From: Gp6-AA40 sp046732795
Lineage (GTDB): Bacteria > Acidobacteriota > Vicinamibacteria > Vicinamibacterales > UBA2999
Direction of reading: 5' to 3'
Length of the DNA: 64,000 nt
Assembly: GCA_046732795.1 (NCBI GenBank)
Contig: JBKPNV010000044.1
Location: 1 to 64,000 of the forward strand
Part shown: piece after piece, positions 15,943 through 23,836 of the stretch
Numbering within the stretch: position 1 is the first letter of the stretch
Layout: every line of letters begins with the position of its first letter
The notes under the pieces: generated by a model
Told to the model about the DNA's origin: nothing
What the model saw: the letters and a program-made list of their open reading frames with translations, nothing else
The model's database searches: none
Made by a program: the position numbers and the translations under genes

Positions 15943-16842
15943 TCAGTGAGTGACGTCTATCGACCCGTCTCCGCTCCGCAACGTGAGCGTTGCTCCTCCG
16001 GACCCCAATTGGCCTGTAACCCGACGGCGATCTGAATCGTCGGCCTTCCCCGACGCAGTGGGGATTCCGGCCACGTGAACCGATCCGTCGCCCGTCGACG
16101 CATCGACTGCGGCATTGAAGCCGTTGGGCACACGCAGGGAGATACGCCCGTCGCCCGTCGTAATGCGCCACTCGCTCTTCATGATGCTGCCGTCGATGGC
16201 ATCGACGCGGACTGAGCCGTCGCCGGTGCGAACGGTGACAGCATCGAGACGGCCATCGATATCGACCGATCCGTCGCCGGAGTCGGCGTCCACCGCCCCA
16301 CTGGCCTGGTTGATGCGAATAATGCCGTCACCGGTATGTGCTTTCAGTTGCCCATCGACGTTCGAGACCTCGATGCGACCGTCGGCGGAATTCAACGTGA
16401 GCATCCCTTCGAGATCACGGGCGTCGACCTGGCCGTCTCCCGTGTGCGCCTGGAGCGTCATGCGCCGCGGCGCAGTGATGGTGAAATTGACCGATCGGGC
16501 GCCCCCAAGGCTGATGACGTTACGTTGTGCCCGATCGCCCGGCGCCTCGACGACGATCTTGTTGCCGTCCTGCGTCTCGTTGACGGTCAGCGCTTCGGCA
16601 CTGGCCTGGTCCGGTGCGCGCCGGTCGATTTCGACGAGCACTTCATTCTTATCCCACGATCGAACGCTGATCCTGCCGTCGAAAGTCCTGATCTGCAGAT
16701 CAACCGGTTCCGAAGCCGAAACAGTGAATCGCTTTTCTTCGCGGGACGACGACTGGTTGCCGCGAACGTCGATACTGCAGGCAGTCGAGACAGTGGCAAC
16801 AACGAGAATCGAGAGGACATGGGCCATACGCATGGGTGGCAT
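15943..16842 (-). CDS. DUF4097-type beta-repeat lipoprotein
   Basis: Putative lipoprotein of 299 residues: signal sequence with lipobox STAC (Cys22), then a right-handed beta-helix-like array of short repeats built around GDG (HTGDGQVDA, SADGRIEV, HTGDGIIRI, DSGDGSVDI, RTGDGSVRV, TTGDGRISL, STGDGSVHV, RSGDGSIDV). This is the DUF4097 (YvlB-like) adhesin-like solenoid; no enzymatic residues are known for it. Several adjacent ATG/ATG starts exist (residues 1, 4, 6) and any gives a usable signal. It stands alone between queC and nagA. Confidence 0.8.
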   Translation of the reverse strand: MPPMRMAHVLSILVVATVSTACSIDVRGNQSSSREEKRFTVSASEPVDLQIRTFDGRISVRSWDKNEVLVEIDRRAPDQASAEALTVNETQDGNKIVVEAPGDRAQRNVISLGGARSVNFTITAPRRMTLQAHTGDGQVDARDLEGMLTLNSADGRIEVSNVDGQLKAHTGDGIIRINQASGAVDADSGDGSVDIDGRLDAVTVRTGDGSVRVDAIDGSIMKSEWRITTGDGRISLRVPNGFNAAVDASTGDGSVHVAGIPTASGKADDSDRRRVTGQLGSGGATLTLRSGDGSIDVTH

Positions 16843-16864
16843 ACTCCTACCTCGAGTCGATCCC

Positions 16865-16891
16865 GGCGGGTCTGAAGACGCGCCTCTACTT
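16865..16891. repeat. GGCGGGTCTGAAGACNCGCC repeat copy
   Basis: Imperfect palindrome GGCGGGTCTGAAGACGCGCC followed by TCTACTT, 22 bp upstream of the DUF4097 start. Related copies lie at 25677-25696 and, reversed, at 25715-25734, and a looser one at 57813-57830. This is a third family of short intergenic repeat in the window. Confidence 0.6.
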
Positions 16892-16969
16892 CACGACGTC
16901 CAGCTGATGAACAAGGACCGCGGTGGTCCATTCCGCCCCCCGGTTAGACGCAGCGCGATTGCGGGGAGT

Positions 16970-18151
16970 TCAGTTTCCCGCCCACACCTCATCTCCGGCG
17001 ATGAACGTTCGCACGACGCGAAAGGCCCGATCGAGGAGGACCACATCGGCCGCACAACCCTGGGCGAGAACGCCGAAGCCACTGAGGCCCAGAGCACGAG
17101 CCGGGCTGGTCGAACAGAGCATTGCCGCATCGACCAGCGAGCCGCCAACCTCATTGACGACGTTCCGAAATGCCCGGTCCATCGTCAATGTGCTTCCCGC
17201 GAGAGTGCCGTCTTCAAGAAATGCCGCCTGCTCACGGACCTGGATGGCGCGGCCGCCGAGCCGGGCAATCGATCCGGATGGCAGCCCGGCACCGGCGGTC
17301 GCATCAGTAATCGCCATCACGCCCTCCGGTCCTTTAGCGGCGACAGCGAGACGACACATCGAGGGGTGCACGTGGTAGCCGTCGCAAATGAGCTCGACGA
17401 TCACTTCTTCACGGGCCAGCACCGCGCCCGGTAATCCGGGCGCGCGATGCGACATGGGCGTCATCCGATTGAACAGATGTGTCGCGTGACGGGCGCCCGC
17501 CTCGATCGCGGCGATCGCCGTGTCGTAATCGGATCCGGAGTGACCAAGTGCAACGCGGTGTCCAGCCGTTGTCAGCGTGCGCACGAGATCGAGGCCCCCC
17601 GGCAGTTCAGGAGCCATCGTCACAATCCCCACATCGGGCCGGCATGCCGCGATCACGTCGAGGACATCACGTCCCGAATAGAAGCCGTCCGGCAAGCCGT
17701 CGCCTGCTGTCCGTAGACACTCTGCCGGCTGCGCTCCGTTGTATTCAGGGTTGATGAAGTTGCTCTCAAGATGGGCGGGCAACACGCGTGCAGATCCAGC
17801 GAGGGGTGACACGCGCGCTTGCCTGACCTGGTGAAGCACGCCGCGAAGATCGTCTGGCGAGCAAGCAACCGTCGTGGGGCAGAAAGCCGTCACCCCGTAA
17901 CGCGGAAGCAACGCCGCGATGCGCGCGACTGCACCTTCGCCGTCGAGAGTATCGTGGCCGTGCAGGCCGTGCACGTGCACATCGATGAAGCCCGGCGCGA
18001 CATAGCAGTCACTCGCATCGACGACTGTCGCGCCTTCCGGATCGATGCGGCGCGATTCAACAGCCACGATTCGGCCGCCGTCGATGACCAGCGAGCCTGC
18101 GCTGACGACGCGCCCCGGCAGAATCAAGTCGCCACCGCTGACGACGATCAC
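16970..18151 (-). CDS. nagA: N-acetylglucosamine-6-phosphate deacetylase NagA
   Basis: Amidohydrolase that deacetylates GlcNAc-6-P in amino-sugar and peptidoglycan recycling. The 393-residue protein has the metal motif HVH (H59, H61 in FIDVHVHG), a metal-site glutamate in PAHLESNFINPEYNGAQ, the histidines in VALGHSGSDYD and ARHATHLFNRM, and the catalytic aspartate in AITDATAGAG. The start overlaps the stop of the DUF5615 gene by 4 nt (ATGA). No nagB or PTS gene is adjacent, so sugar uptake is encoded elsewhere. Confidence 0.93.
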   Translation of the reverse strand: MIVVSGGDLILPGRVVSAGSLVIDGGRIVAVESRRIDPEGATVVDASDCYVAPGFIDVHVHGLHGHDTLDGEGAVARIAALLPRYGVTAFCPTTVACSPDDLRGVLHQVRQARVSPLAGSARVLPAHLESNFINPEYNGAQPAECLRTAGDGLPDGFYSGRDVLDVIAACRPDVGIVTMAPELPGGLDLVRTLTTAGHRVALGHSGSDYDTAIAAIEAGARHATHLFNRMTPMSHRAPGLPGAVLAREEVIVELICDGYHVHPSMCRLAVAAKGPEGVMAITDATAGAGLPSGSIARLGGRAIQVREQAAFLEDGTLAGSTLTMDRAFRNVVNEVGGSLVDAAMLCSTSPARALGLSGFGVLAQGCAADVVLLDRAFRVVRTFIAGDEVWAGN

Positions 18152-18612
18152 GGTTCGACTCTCTCTCCGTTCCAGTCGATGTGTACGTGAAGCTTGCGAC
18201 CCTCGAGCGGCAGCGGCGCTTCGCCCAAGTCGCTGACGGAGTTTGCGTGTGAAGCCGCGGTTCGTCGAAGCACTTCACGATCGACTCTCTTGAGCAGGAC
18301 CATCAGCCCCTTCTCTACTGGCGCCCACAGCACCAGCACGCCGCCACTCTGCTCAGGCGGGAACTTGCGATCGTCGAGGTAGTCGCGATCCTGCGTGATC
18401 AGTGTCCTTCGCAGCTGTCTGGCGAGCCGATAGTGCTCGCCGTCCGGTGCGCGCCGCAGCTCTTCGTGTTCAAGCACGAAGAGTACGTCCCACTGCAATG
18501 CCTGCCGCATGAAGGACACGAGACCGGCCGGCACGTTCGCGTCGACGTACACCCTCGGCTGTCCCGATACGCGCTCGGCGTAACCTCCCAACTCTGAAGC
18601 TAGGGTGCCCAT
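18148..18612 (-). CDS. DUF5615 (PIN-like) domain protein
   Basis: Cytoplasmic 154-residue protein whose first half matches the PIN-like DUF5615 fold: VYVDANVPAGL (about 21-31) and TLITQDRDYLDD (about 70-81) supply the acidic residues expected at a nuclease centre. Members of this family are usually annotated as toxin-like or mRNA-degrading and are often paired with a DUF433 antitoxin, but no such partner is adjacent here. Instead the stop overlaps the nagA start (ATGA), so it is translated with nagA. The C-terminal 60 residues are not recognised. The toxin role is therefore doubtful. Confidence 0.7.
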   Translation of the reverse strand: MGTLASELGGYAERVSGQPRVYVDANVPAGLVSFMRQALQWDVLFVLEHEELRRAPDGEHYRLARQLRRTLITQDRDYLDDRKFPPEQSGGVLVLWAPVEKGLMVLLKRVDREVLRRTAASHANSVSDLGEAPLPLEGRKLHVHIDWNGERVEP

Positions 18613-18663
18613 GGTCGGCTCTTGGCTGTGGGCTCTCGACTCTTGGCCTCTGACTCTGGCGTT

Positions 18664-19794
18664 CTACGTCTTCGACTCGGCTTTGGACTGGACGTTCTCT
18701 TTTGCCTGCTTGCGCAGGGCAGCCACCAGTTCGCCGCGCTTGTGCACGAGTTCCTTACGCGGCCGGCGATTGCGCGGCGAGCCAACGACGTACTCGCAGA
18801 AAAGCGGAAAGCCAATCGTCGAGTCGACGTAGGCAACAGCCGTGTCGGGGAGCACGCCGGGATTCACCTTGCCCCAACTGACGGCTTCAGCAGGTGTCGC
18901 GCCGGAGAGGCCACCCCAGACAACTTGATCCGTCGTGATCTGAATGAAGTAATCGTTGCCGCCCTTCGGGATCCCGTACACCTCCCAAAGCGTTGGCTGA
19001 CCCTGCAAGTAGAAGTTCTTGGGCGATCCGCCACCGAGGATGACGCAGCCATTCTTCTTCCCTGCCAGAATGAACGAGCAGATTTCGTTGACGTCCTTGT
19101 TGGGATCGATCATCAAGCGACTGTCGTTCATCAACTCGTGATACGCCACATTCATTCCGATCGAGCTGTCCCCGGGAGACGAGGTATAGATGGGCACGCC
19201 GCACGCTGCCGCCGCGGCAACGACCGAGTGGTCACGGCATTCGGGGTGCCGCTCGAGGAGATCGCGGCCAAGGGCGTAGTGCAGCTCCGCTGTTGAGACG
19301 GGCCGATCGACTCCCCAGCGCACCAGGAAGTCACGGATGTATGCATCGGTTTCGAGGAGTACCGTCGCAGGAAAAAGAACGTCGTAGATACGGATCACAC
19401 CTTCTTCATACAGATCCACGTCGTCGACGAACGGTGACCCTCTGTGCAGCGTGAAATTCAATGCATAGTGAAGGTCGTGGTAGAGATTGGCACCAGTGCT
19501 GATCACGAAGTCAACCAGCCCTCGTTCCATCAACTCGACCATGCAACCGCCGAGTCCAGCCGGTGTCAGCGCTCCGGCGACCGTGAGTGCAATCGTGGTG
19601 TCGTGCTCCGGCAGGAGCATCTTATCCGTAAAAATACGACACGCCTCGCCCAGTCTCGCGGCATTGAACGCCTGGAACCCATCCTCGACAAGATGATGGA
19701 TATCGGCGCTTCCTCTCGGTCGATAGTATCGGATGGCCTTCCCGGTCAGGTAGTTTGCTCGTGATTTCTCGGCGCCAGGGGCACGGTGAGGCAT
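18664..19794 (-). CDS. Deoxyhypusine synthase family protein (bacterial homologue)
   Basis: NAD-dependent aminobutyl-transferase family enzyme of 376 residues. Recognisable blocks are MLLPEHDTTIALTVAGALTPAGLGG, DFVISTGANLYHDLHYALN, PIYTSSPGDSSIGMNVA, and CVILGGGSPKNFYLQ, ending with the lysine expected for the imine intermediate, K309 in AEAVSWGKVNPG. Archaea and eukaryotes use the enzyme to modify eIF5A; bacteria lack eIF5A, and bacterial homologues have been linked to polyamine (homospermidine-type) synthesis or remain uncharacterised. Polyamine metabolism is the best guess. It lies upstream of the DUF5615-nagA pair in the same direction, 51 nt apart. Confidence 0.85.
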   Translation of the reverse strand: MPHRAPGAEKSRANYLTGKAIRYYRPRGSADIHHLVEDGFQAFNAARLGEACRIFTDKMLLPEHDTTIALTVAGALTPAGLGGCMVELMERGLVDFVISTGANLYHDLHYALNFTLHRGSPFVDDVDLYEEGVIRIYDVLFPATVLLETDAYIRDFLVRWGVDRPVSTAELHYALGRDLLERHPECRDHSVVAAAAACGVPIYTSSPGDSSIGMNVAYHELMNDSRLMIDPNKDVNEICSFILAGKKNGCVILGGGSPKNFYLQGQPTLWEVYGIPKGGNDYFIQITTDQVVWGGLSGATPAEAVSWGKVNPGVLPDTAVAYVDSTIGFPLFCEYVVGSPRNRRPRKELVHKRGELVAALRKQAKENVQSKAESKT

Positions 19795-19923
19795 CGCTTG
19801 GGTAGCTTAGCATCTCTGCTTCTTGCCTCCGTGCCGTTGAAAATCTGCGTACCTGTGTGCGGGATGTCTGTCGCGTACGCCCCAACGGACCGATAACAAA
19901 ACGAGTCTTCCTGGATAAACCTC

Positions 19924-21258
19924 ATGAGTGCAGCGACGAGCCGGGCAGCAACGATGGTAAGGGCTGAAGCGCACGGCGATCCCGAAGCGCGATTCCGGGC
20001 GCTCGTGCAGTCTCCGCTCCGAGCTGGATTGCTGCGCTTCCTCTCGGCGCGACCGGGAGAGGGCTTTGAGGTCGAGTCGCTGATGGCCACTTTTGGCCGC
20101 ATGCGGCTGGACATCGAAAACTGTCTTCGCGAGCTGGTGGAGTTTGGCATCGTCGGCCGAACAGGGACCGGCCCGAGCCAGTATTCGGCGATTCGGCCGG
20201 AAAGCGACACGCTGAATCGTCTGCTCGATACTTTCCTCGAAAGACGCGCCGACATCAGCCTTGAGGATCAGGCGCCGTCAGTTCAGCGTTTCCGGGAGAT
20301 GATCGGCCGCGACGAGAAGATGCTCGTGGTATTCGAATGGATTCGCACGGCTGCAAAGTCTGACATCTCCGTTCTGATCCTGGGACCGACCGGCTCGGGC
20401 AAGGAAGTCGTGTCGCGAATGATTCACGAGCTGAGTCGCCGCGGAAACGAGAATTTCCAGGCCGTCAACTGCGCCGCGTTGCCGGACACGCTCTTCGAAT
20501 CCGAAATCTTCGGGTATGAGAAGGGCGCGTTCACAGGTGCACACGATCGCAAGCCAGGACGCGTCGAGCTTGCGGACCGAGGCACCCTCTTCCTGGACGA
20601 GATCGGTGACCTCTCTCTCGTGGCGCAGGCCAAGCTTCTGCGGGTCCTCGAAGATCGCCGATTCGAGCGGCTCGGAGGTCAGCGCTCGGTGCAGGTGGAC
20701 TTCCGCCTGATCTCGGCCACGAATCGCCCCCTCGATCAGTTCGTTCGCGATAGCCGCTTTCGTGAAGATTTGTACTACCGCGTGAACGCGTTCTCCATCA
20801 GGCTGCCATCGCTGCGTGAGCGGCCGACCGATATCGGGGTCCTCGCCAACCGATTCATTGCCCGGTATTGCGCGGCCAATGGCCTGCCGCTCGATGCGAA
20901 GGCGTTCTCGCCTGAGGCGATGACGCGTCTGAACGCGTATCCGTGGCCCGGGAACATTCGTGAGCTCGAGAGCACGGTGTCTCGTGCCGCGCTTTCGGCG
21001 CCTGGCCGCGTCATTCGGGACTCAGATATCGAGTTCCTCCATCCGCAGGCCACGGTCACAGCGGATGCCCCTCCACGAGTGCCGACTCTTGCCGAAGCCG
21101 AGCGCGCGCATATCGTGCGCGTGCTCGAAGGAACCGCCTGGAACAAGAAAGAGGCGGCGCGGCTTCTCGACATCAGCCGAGGCACGCTCTACCGGAAGAT
21201 CGTCGAGTACGGTCTCGAGCCGGAAACCCGATTGTCCCGATCGCGCACGGACAATTAA
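19924..21258 (+). CDS. Sigma-54-dependent transcriptional activator with N-terminal winged helix
   Basis: Enhancer-binding protein of 444 residues. Residues 20-90 look like a winged-helix sensor or DNA-binding domain (SPLRAGLLRFLSARPGEGF) rather than a response-regulator receiver. The AAA+ domain follows with Walker A GPTGSGKE (154-161), the sigma-54 contact loop GAFTGA (201-206), Walker B LFLDEIGD (222-229), and arginine-finger segment FREDLYYRVN. A Fis-type helix-turn-helix closes it (NKKEAARLLDISRGTLYRK). Its signal is unknown. The next gene downstream in the same direction is the repeat subtilisin; I found no good GG-N10-GC promoter in the gap, so direct control of that gene is unproven. 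Confidence 0.93.
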   Translation: MSAATSRAATMVRAEAHGDPEARFRALVQSPLRAGLLRFLSARPGEGFEVESLMATFGRMRLDIENCLRELVEFGIVGRTGTGPSQYSAIRPESDTLNRLLDTFLERRADISLEDQAPSVQRFREMIGRDEKMLVVFEWIRTAAKSDISVLILGPTGSGKEVVSRMIHELSRRGNENFQAVNCAALPDTLFESEIFGYEKGAFTGAHDRKPGRVELADRGTLFLDEIGDLSLVAQAKLLRVLEDRRFERLGGQRSVQVDFRLISATNRPLDQFVRDSRFREDLYYRVNAFSIRLPSLRERPTDIGVLANRFIARYCAANGLPLDAKAFSPEAMTRLNAYPWPGNIRELESTVSRAALSAPGRVIRDSDIEFLHPQATVTADAPPRVPTLAEAERAHIVRVLEGTAWNKKEAARLLDISRGTLYRKIVEYGLEPETRLSRSRTDN

Positions 21259-21564
21259 GGATTCCAGCTGACAACAACGACATTCCTCGCGACGTAGCAG
21301 GGTTCGTTTTGGATGAGCTGCGTTCCAACCTGGAACACGAAAGACATTTGCGACGTTCGCCCTGTGGCTTCAGCAGTTTACGCCGATCTCAGCCGAAAAA
21401 CCGTGTGCAATTTCCGCACACTCATCACCTGCTTCGTAATCGGTGGGCACCACCCGAAGGTGCCAGCAATGACGGGAAACCTTTGATTGCTATAGCACTT
21501 AATCGTCCTCAATTCTGTTATGTCAAAACTCGGCAGAACTTTTGCGCTTGAGTTAGCCGTCGAT
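21259..21564 (+). promoter_or_regulatory. 306-nt leader region of the subtilisin gene with alternative hairpins
   Basis: No gene is visible. The region is less GC-rich than its flanks and holds a perfect 6-bp hairpin GTGTGC-7nt-GCACAC (21403-21421). Two mutually exclusive hairpins follow, GGTGG-GCA-CCACC (21442-21454) and GGCACC-7nt-GGTGCC (21446-21464). Such switching pairs occur in attenuators and riboswitches, but it does not match any riboswitch consensus I can recall. A promoter is expected here; none is convincing. Confidence 0.4.
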
Positions 21565-23733
21565 ATGCCGATTACACGATCGCTTCGAACCCTAACCTCG
21601 GCGGTTCTGACGGTGGCCGCGGTTCTGCTTATCACTCCAGGAGCCTCGGCTCAATCGAATGGCCGTGGCGGCAAACTGGACAAGTTTCTGCGTTATCGCT
21701 CGAAACAAATGTCTGGTCGCACCCGCGTGATCGTTGAATTCAATGGCGACACCGACGTGCGCATTTTTGGAAAACGGGGAGCGGCGGGACGAAAGCTCGG
21801 CCGGAACAGCCAGGTTGCAGAAGTGGACAACGCCGAACTTGACAACCTTGCGTCCAACCCGCGTGTCAAGCGTGTGATCCACGACAGGCCGACGTTCGCC
21901 ACGCTCGAGCGAACCGGCTTGACCACCGGCGCGACGCTCGTGCGGCAGCAGTTTGCCTACACGGGCAGGGGTATTGGTGTCGCGGTGATCGACTCCGGCA
22001 TCTCAAATGCGCACGACGACCTGTATCGCACCACGGCCTGGAGTTTCTCGACCACGAACGGGCGCGTCGCGCACTTCAAGGACTTCACGGTCGACAACCC
22101 GAACGTGTGGTCGCCTTACGGCGCGTACGACGATTACGGCCACGGCACGCATGTCGCCGGCATCATCGCCGGCACGGGATACGACTCGAACGGCAAGCAC
22201 AAGGGGATGGCGCCCGGAGCAAAGCTGATCGGCCTGAAGGTCATGGACGCGCGCGGAAATGGTTACATCAGCGACGTCATCGCCGCGATCGACTACGCGA
22301 TCTCGGTGAGGGCGACCTACAACGTCCGCGTGATCAATCTGTCGGTCGCCTCAGGTGTTTACGAGTCCTACTGGACCGACCCGTTGACGCTCGCTGCCAA
22401 ACGCGCGGTCGATGCAGGCATTGTCGTGGTCGCTTCGGCCGGCAATCTTGGCCAGGACGAGTTCGGACACAAGCAGACCGGTGGAATCACCTCGCCCGGA
22501 AACGCGCCGTGGGTGTTGACCGTCGGAGCGTCGAGCGAACAGGCGACGGCGGTTCGCAGCAACGACACGATCGCGAAGTTCAGCTCGAGCGGCCCGACGT
22601 GGATCGATTTCTCCGCCAAGCCGGACCTTGTCGCTCCGGGTGTCGCGATCGAGTCGTTGTCCGATGCGCACAGCACGCTCTACTATTCGCTGCCAAGCAT
22701 GCTGCTCTCCGGCACCCTTCTGAACCTGGGTTACAAGCCGTACCTGAGCTTGAGCGGCACGAGCATGGCGGCGCCAGTGGTCTCGGGAATCGTTGCGCTG
22801 ATGCTCGAGGCAAACCCCAAACTCACACCGAACGCCGTCAAGGCTATCCTGCAGTACACCGCGCAGGTGAAAGGGAACACCAGCGCGCTCGCGCAGGGCG
22901 CGGGCATGCTGAACGCACGCGGCGCCGTGCGTCTCGCGAAGTTCTTCGCGGCTCCAGCCAATGGCGTGGGCAGTATGGGTGACAGCATCCAGGGCGAATG
23001 GGTGCCATGGGCGAAGCACATCATCTGGGGGAACTATCGTCTTACCGGCGGAATGATTCTTCCCGGCAGCAGCGCCTGGGGCACCACTGTTCGCTGGGGT
23101 GCGCTCAAAACATCCGACGGCGGCCGCGTCGTGTGGGGCGCCCGGTTCGACGAGAACATCGTGTGGAGCACCGCTGCCGACAACATCGTCTGGAGCACAG
23201 GCGGCGACGACAACATCGTGTGGAGCACGGTCGGTGACGACAACATCGTGTGGAGCACGGGCGGCGACGACAACATCGTCTGGAGCACCGCTGCCGACGA
23301 CAATATCGTCTGGAGCACTGGTGACGCGGACAATATCGTGTGGAGCACAGGCGGCGACGACAACATCGTCTGGAGCACCGCCGGCGAGGACAACATCGTC
23401 TGGAGTACCGGAACCCTGCAGAACGTGGTGTGGGGCGGCGACTGCGGTGGACGGAACTGTCAGAGGGTAGTCTGGGGCAAGGAGCTGAATGGTGTCGTCA
23501 TGGGAACGGCGGCCAGCGGTGACAACATCGTCTGGAGCACGGCTGCCGCTGACAACATCGTCTGGAGCACCGCCGGGCCGGAGAACGATAACATCGTCTG
23601 GAGCACGGCCGCCGACGACAACATCGTGTGGAGCACCAGTCGAGATGACAACATCGTCTGGAGCACCGGAACCGACGACGAGGAGGTCGTCTGGGCGGAT
23701 ACGGGCGAAGAGCTGATTGTGCCGGTGGAATGA
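21565..23733 (+). CDS. Secreted S8 subtilisin-like serine protease with C-terminal IVWST repeats
   Basis: Exported peptidase of 722 residues: signal peptide (1-29, ending PGASA), an I9-like propeptide (about 40-115), and the S8 catalytic domain with Asp143 (GVAVIDSG), His193 (YGHGTHVAG) and Ser400 (LSGTSMAAP). From about residue 515 the C-terminus changes to tandem 10-residue units of the type DDNIVWSTGG; I count 14 NIVWST copies in two blocks, separated by degenerate VVWG units and a CGGRNC pair. The repeats may form a beta-solenoid or surface anchor. The ATG at 21565 is preferred over 21520 because it gives a compact signal peptide. Homologues with similar repeats occur in soil bacteria; function unknown. 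Confidence 0.88.
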   Translation: MPITRSLRTLTSAVLTVAAVLLITPGASAQSNGRGGKLDKFLRYRSKQMSGRTRVIVEFNGDTDVRIFGKRGAAGRKLGRNSQVAEVDNAELDNLASNPRVKRVIHDRPTFATLERTGLTTGATLVRQQFAYTGRGIGVAVIDSGISNAHDDLYRTTAWSFSTTNGRVAHFKDFTVDNPNVWSPYGAYDDYGHGTHVAGIIAGTGYDSNGKHKGMAPGAKLIGLKVMDARGNGYISDVIAAIDYAISVRATYNVRVINLSVASGVYESYWTDPLTLAAKRAVDAGIVVVASAGNLGQDEFGHKQTGGITSPGNAPWVLTVGASSEQATAVRSNDTIAKFSSSGPTWIDFSAKPDLVAPGVAIESLSDAHSTLYYSLPSMLLSGTLLNLGYKPYLSLSGTSMAAPVVSGIVALMLEANPKLTPNAVKAILQYTAQVKGNTSALAQGAGMLNARGAVRLAKFFAAPANGVGSMGDSIQGEWVPWAKHIIWGNYRLTGGMILPGSSAWGTTVRWGALKTSDGGRVVWGARFDENIVWSTAADNIVWSTGGDDNIVWSTVGDDNIVWSTGGDDNIVWSTAADDNIVWSTGDADNIVWSTGGDDNIVWSTAGEDNIVWSTGTLQNVVWGGDCGGRNCQRVVWGKELNGVVMGTAASGDNIVWSTAAADNIVWSTAGPENDNIVWSTAADDNIVWSTSRDDNIVWSTGTDDEEVVWADTGEELIVPVE
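23149..23698 (+). repeat. Tandem 30-bp coding repeats of the subtilisin
   Basis: DNA units of about 30 bp around gacaacatcgtctggagcac recur 14 times in two arrays (about 23149-23405 and 23519-23663) with a diverged spacer between. Unit changes keep the frame, so the array can grow or shrink by slippage or recombination without a frameshift. The antisense strand is also open, but is a by-product of this periodicity. Confidence 0.9.
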
Positions 23734-23778
23734 ACTCGAACAACTACGCAGCGGCAACACGGATCGGGGAGAAGGACC

Positions 23779-23826
23779 ATGAGAACTCGAGTCACGATTA
23801 TTTGGCTACCTGCTGACGTCCGCTAG
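23779..23826 (+). CDS. Possible 15-residue upstream ORF before the HD-GYP gene
   Basis: An ATG with a strong purine-rich ribosome site (GGGGAGAAGGA just upstream) opens a 15-codon ORF (MRTRVTIIWLPADVR) that ends in TAG 10 nt before the ATG of the HD-GYP/GGDEF gene, which itself has no clear ribosome site. Translation re-initiation or coupling would explain this. It could also mean the large gene once started here and was shifted in frame. Confidence 0.4.
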   Translation: MRTRVTIIWLPADVR

Positions 23827-23836
23827 CGAGCACCTG

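Noticed and set aside
21259..21564. Sigma-54 promoter for the subtilisin
   Set aside because: No GG-N10-GC with flanking TGGCAC/TTGC words was found in this gap by reading.
21259..21564. Known riboswitch in the subtilisin leader
   Set aside because: The hairpins do not match the c-di-GMP, preQ1 or other riboswitch core sequences that I can recall.
23149..23698. Possible CRISPR array because of regular 30-bp repeats
   Set aside because: The repeats are in frame, encode NIVWST units of the subtilisin, and have no unique spacers of constant length.
22351..23760. Long open frame on the minus strand across the subtilisin gene
   Set aside because: It is a by-product of the repeat periodicity and GC-rich codon use; the plus-strand protein has a full catalytic triad and signal peptide.
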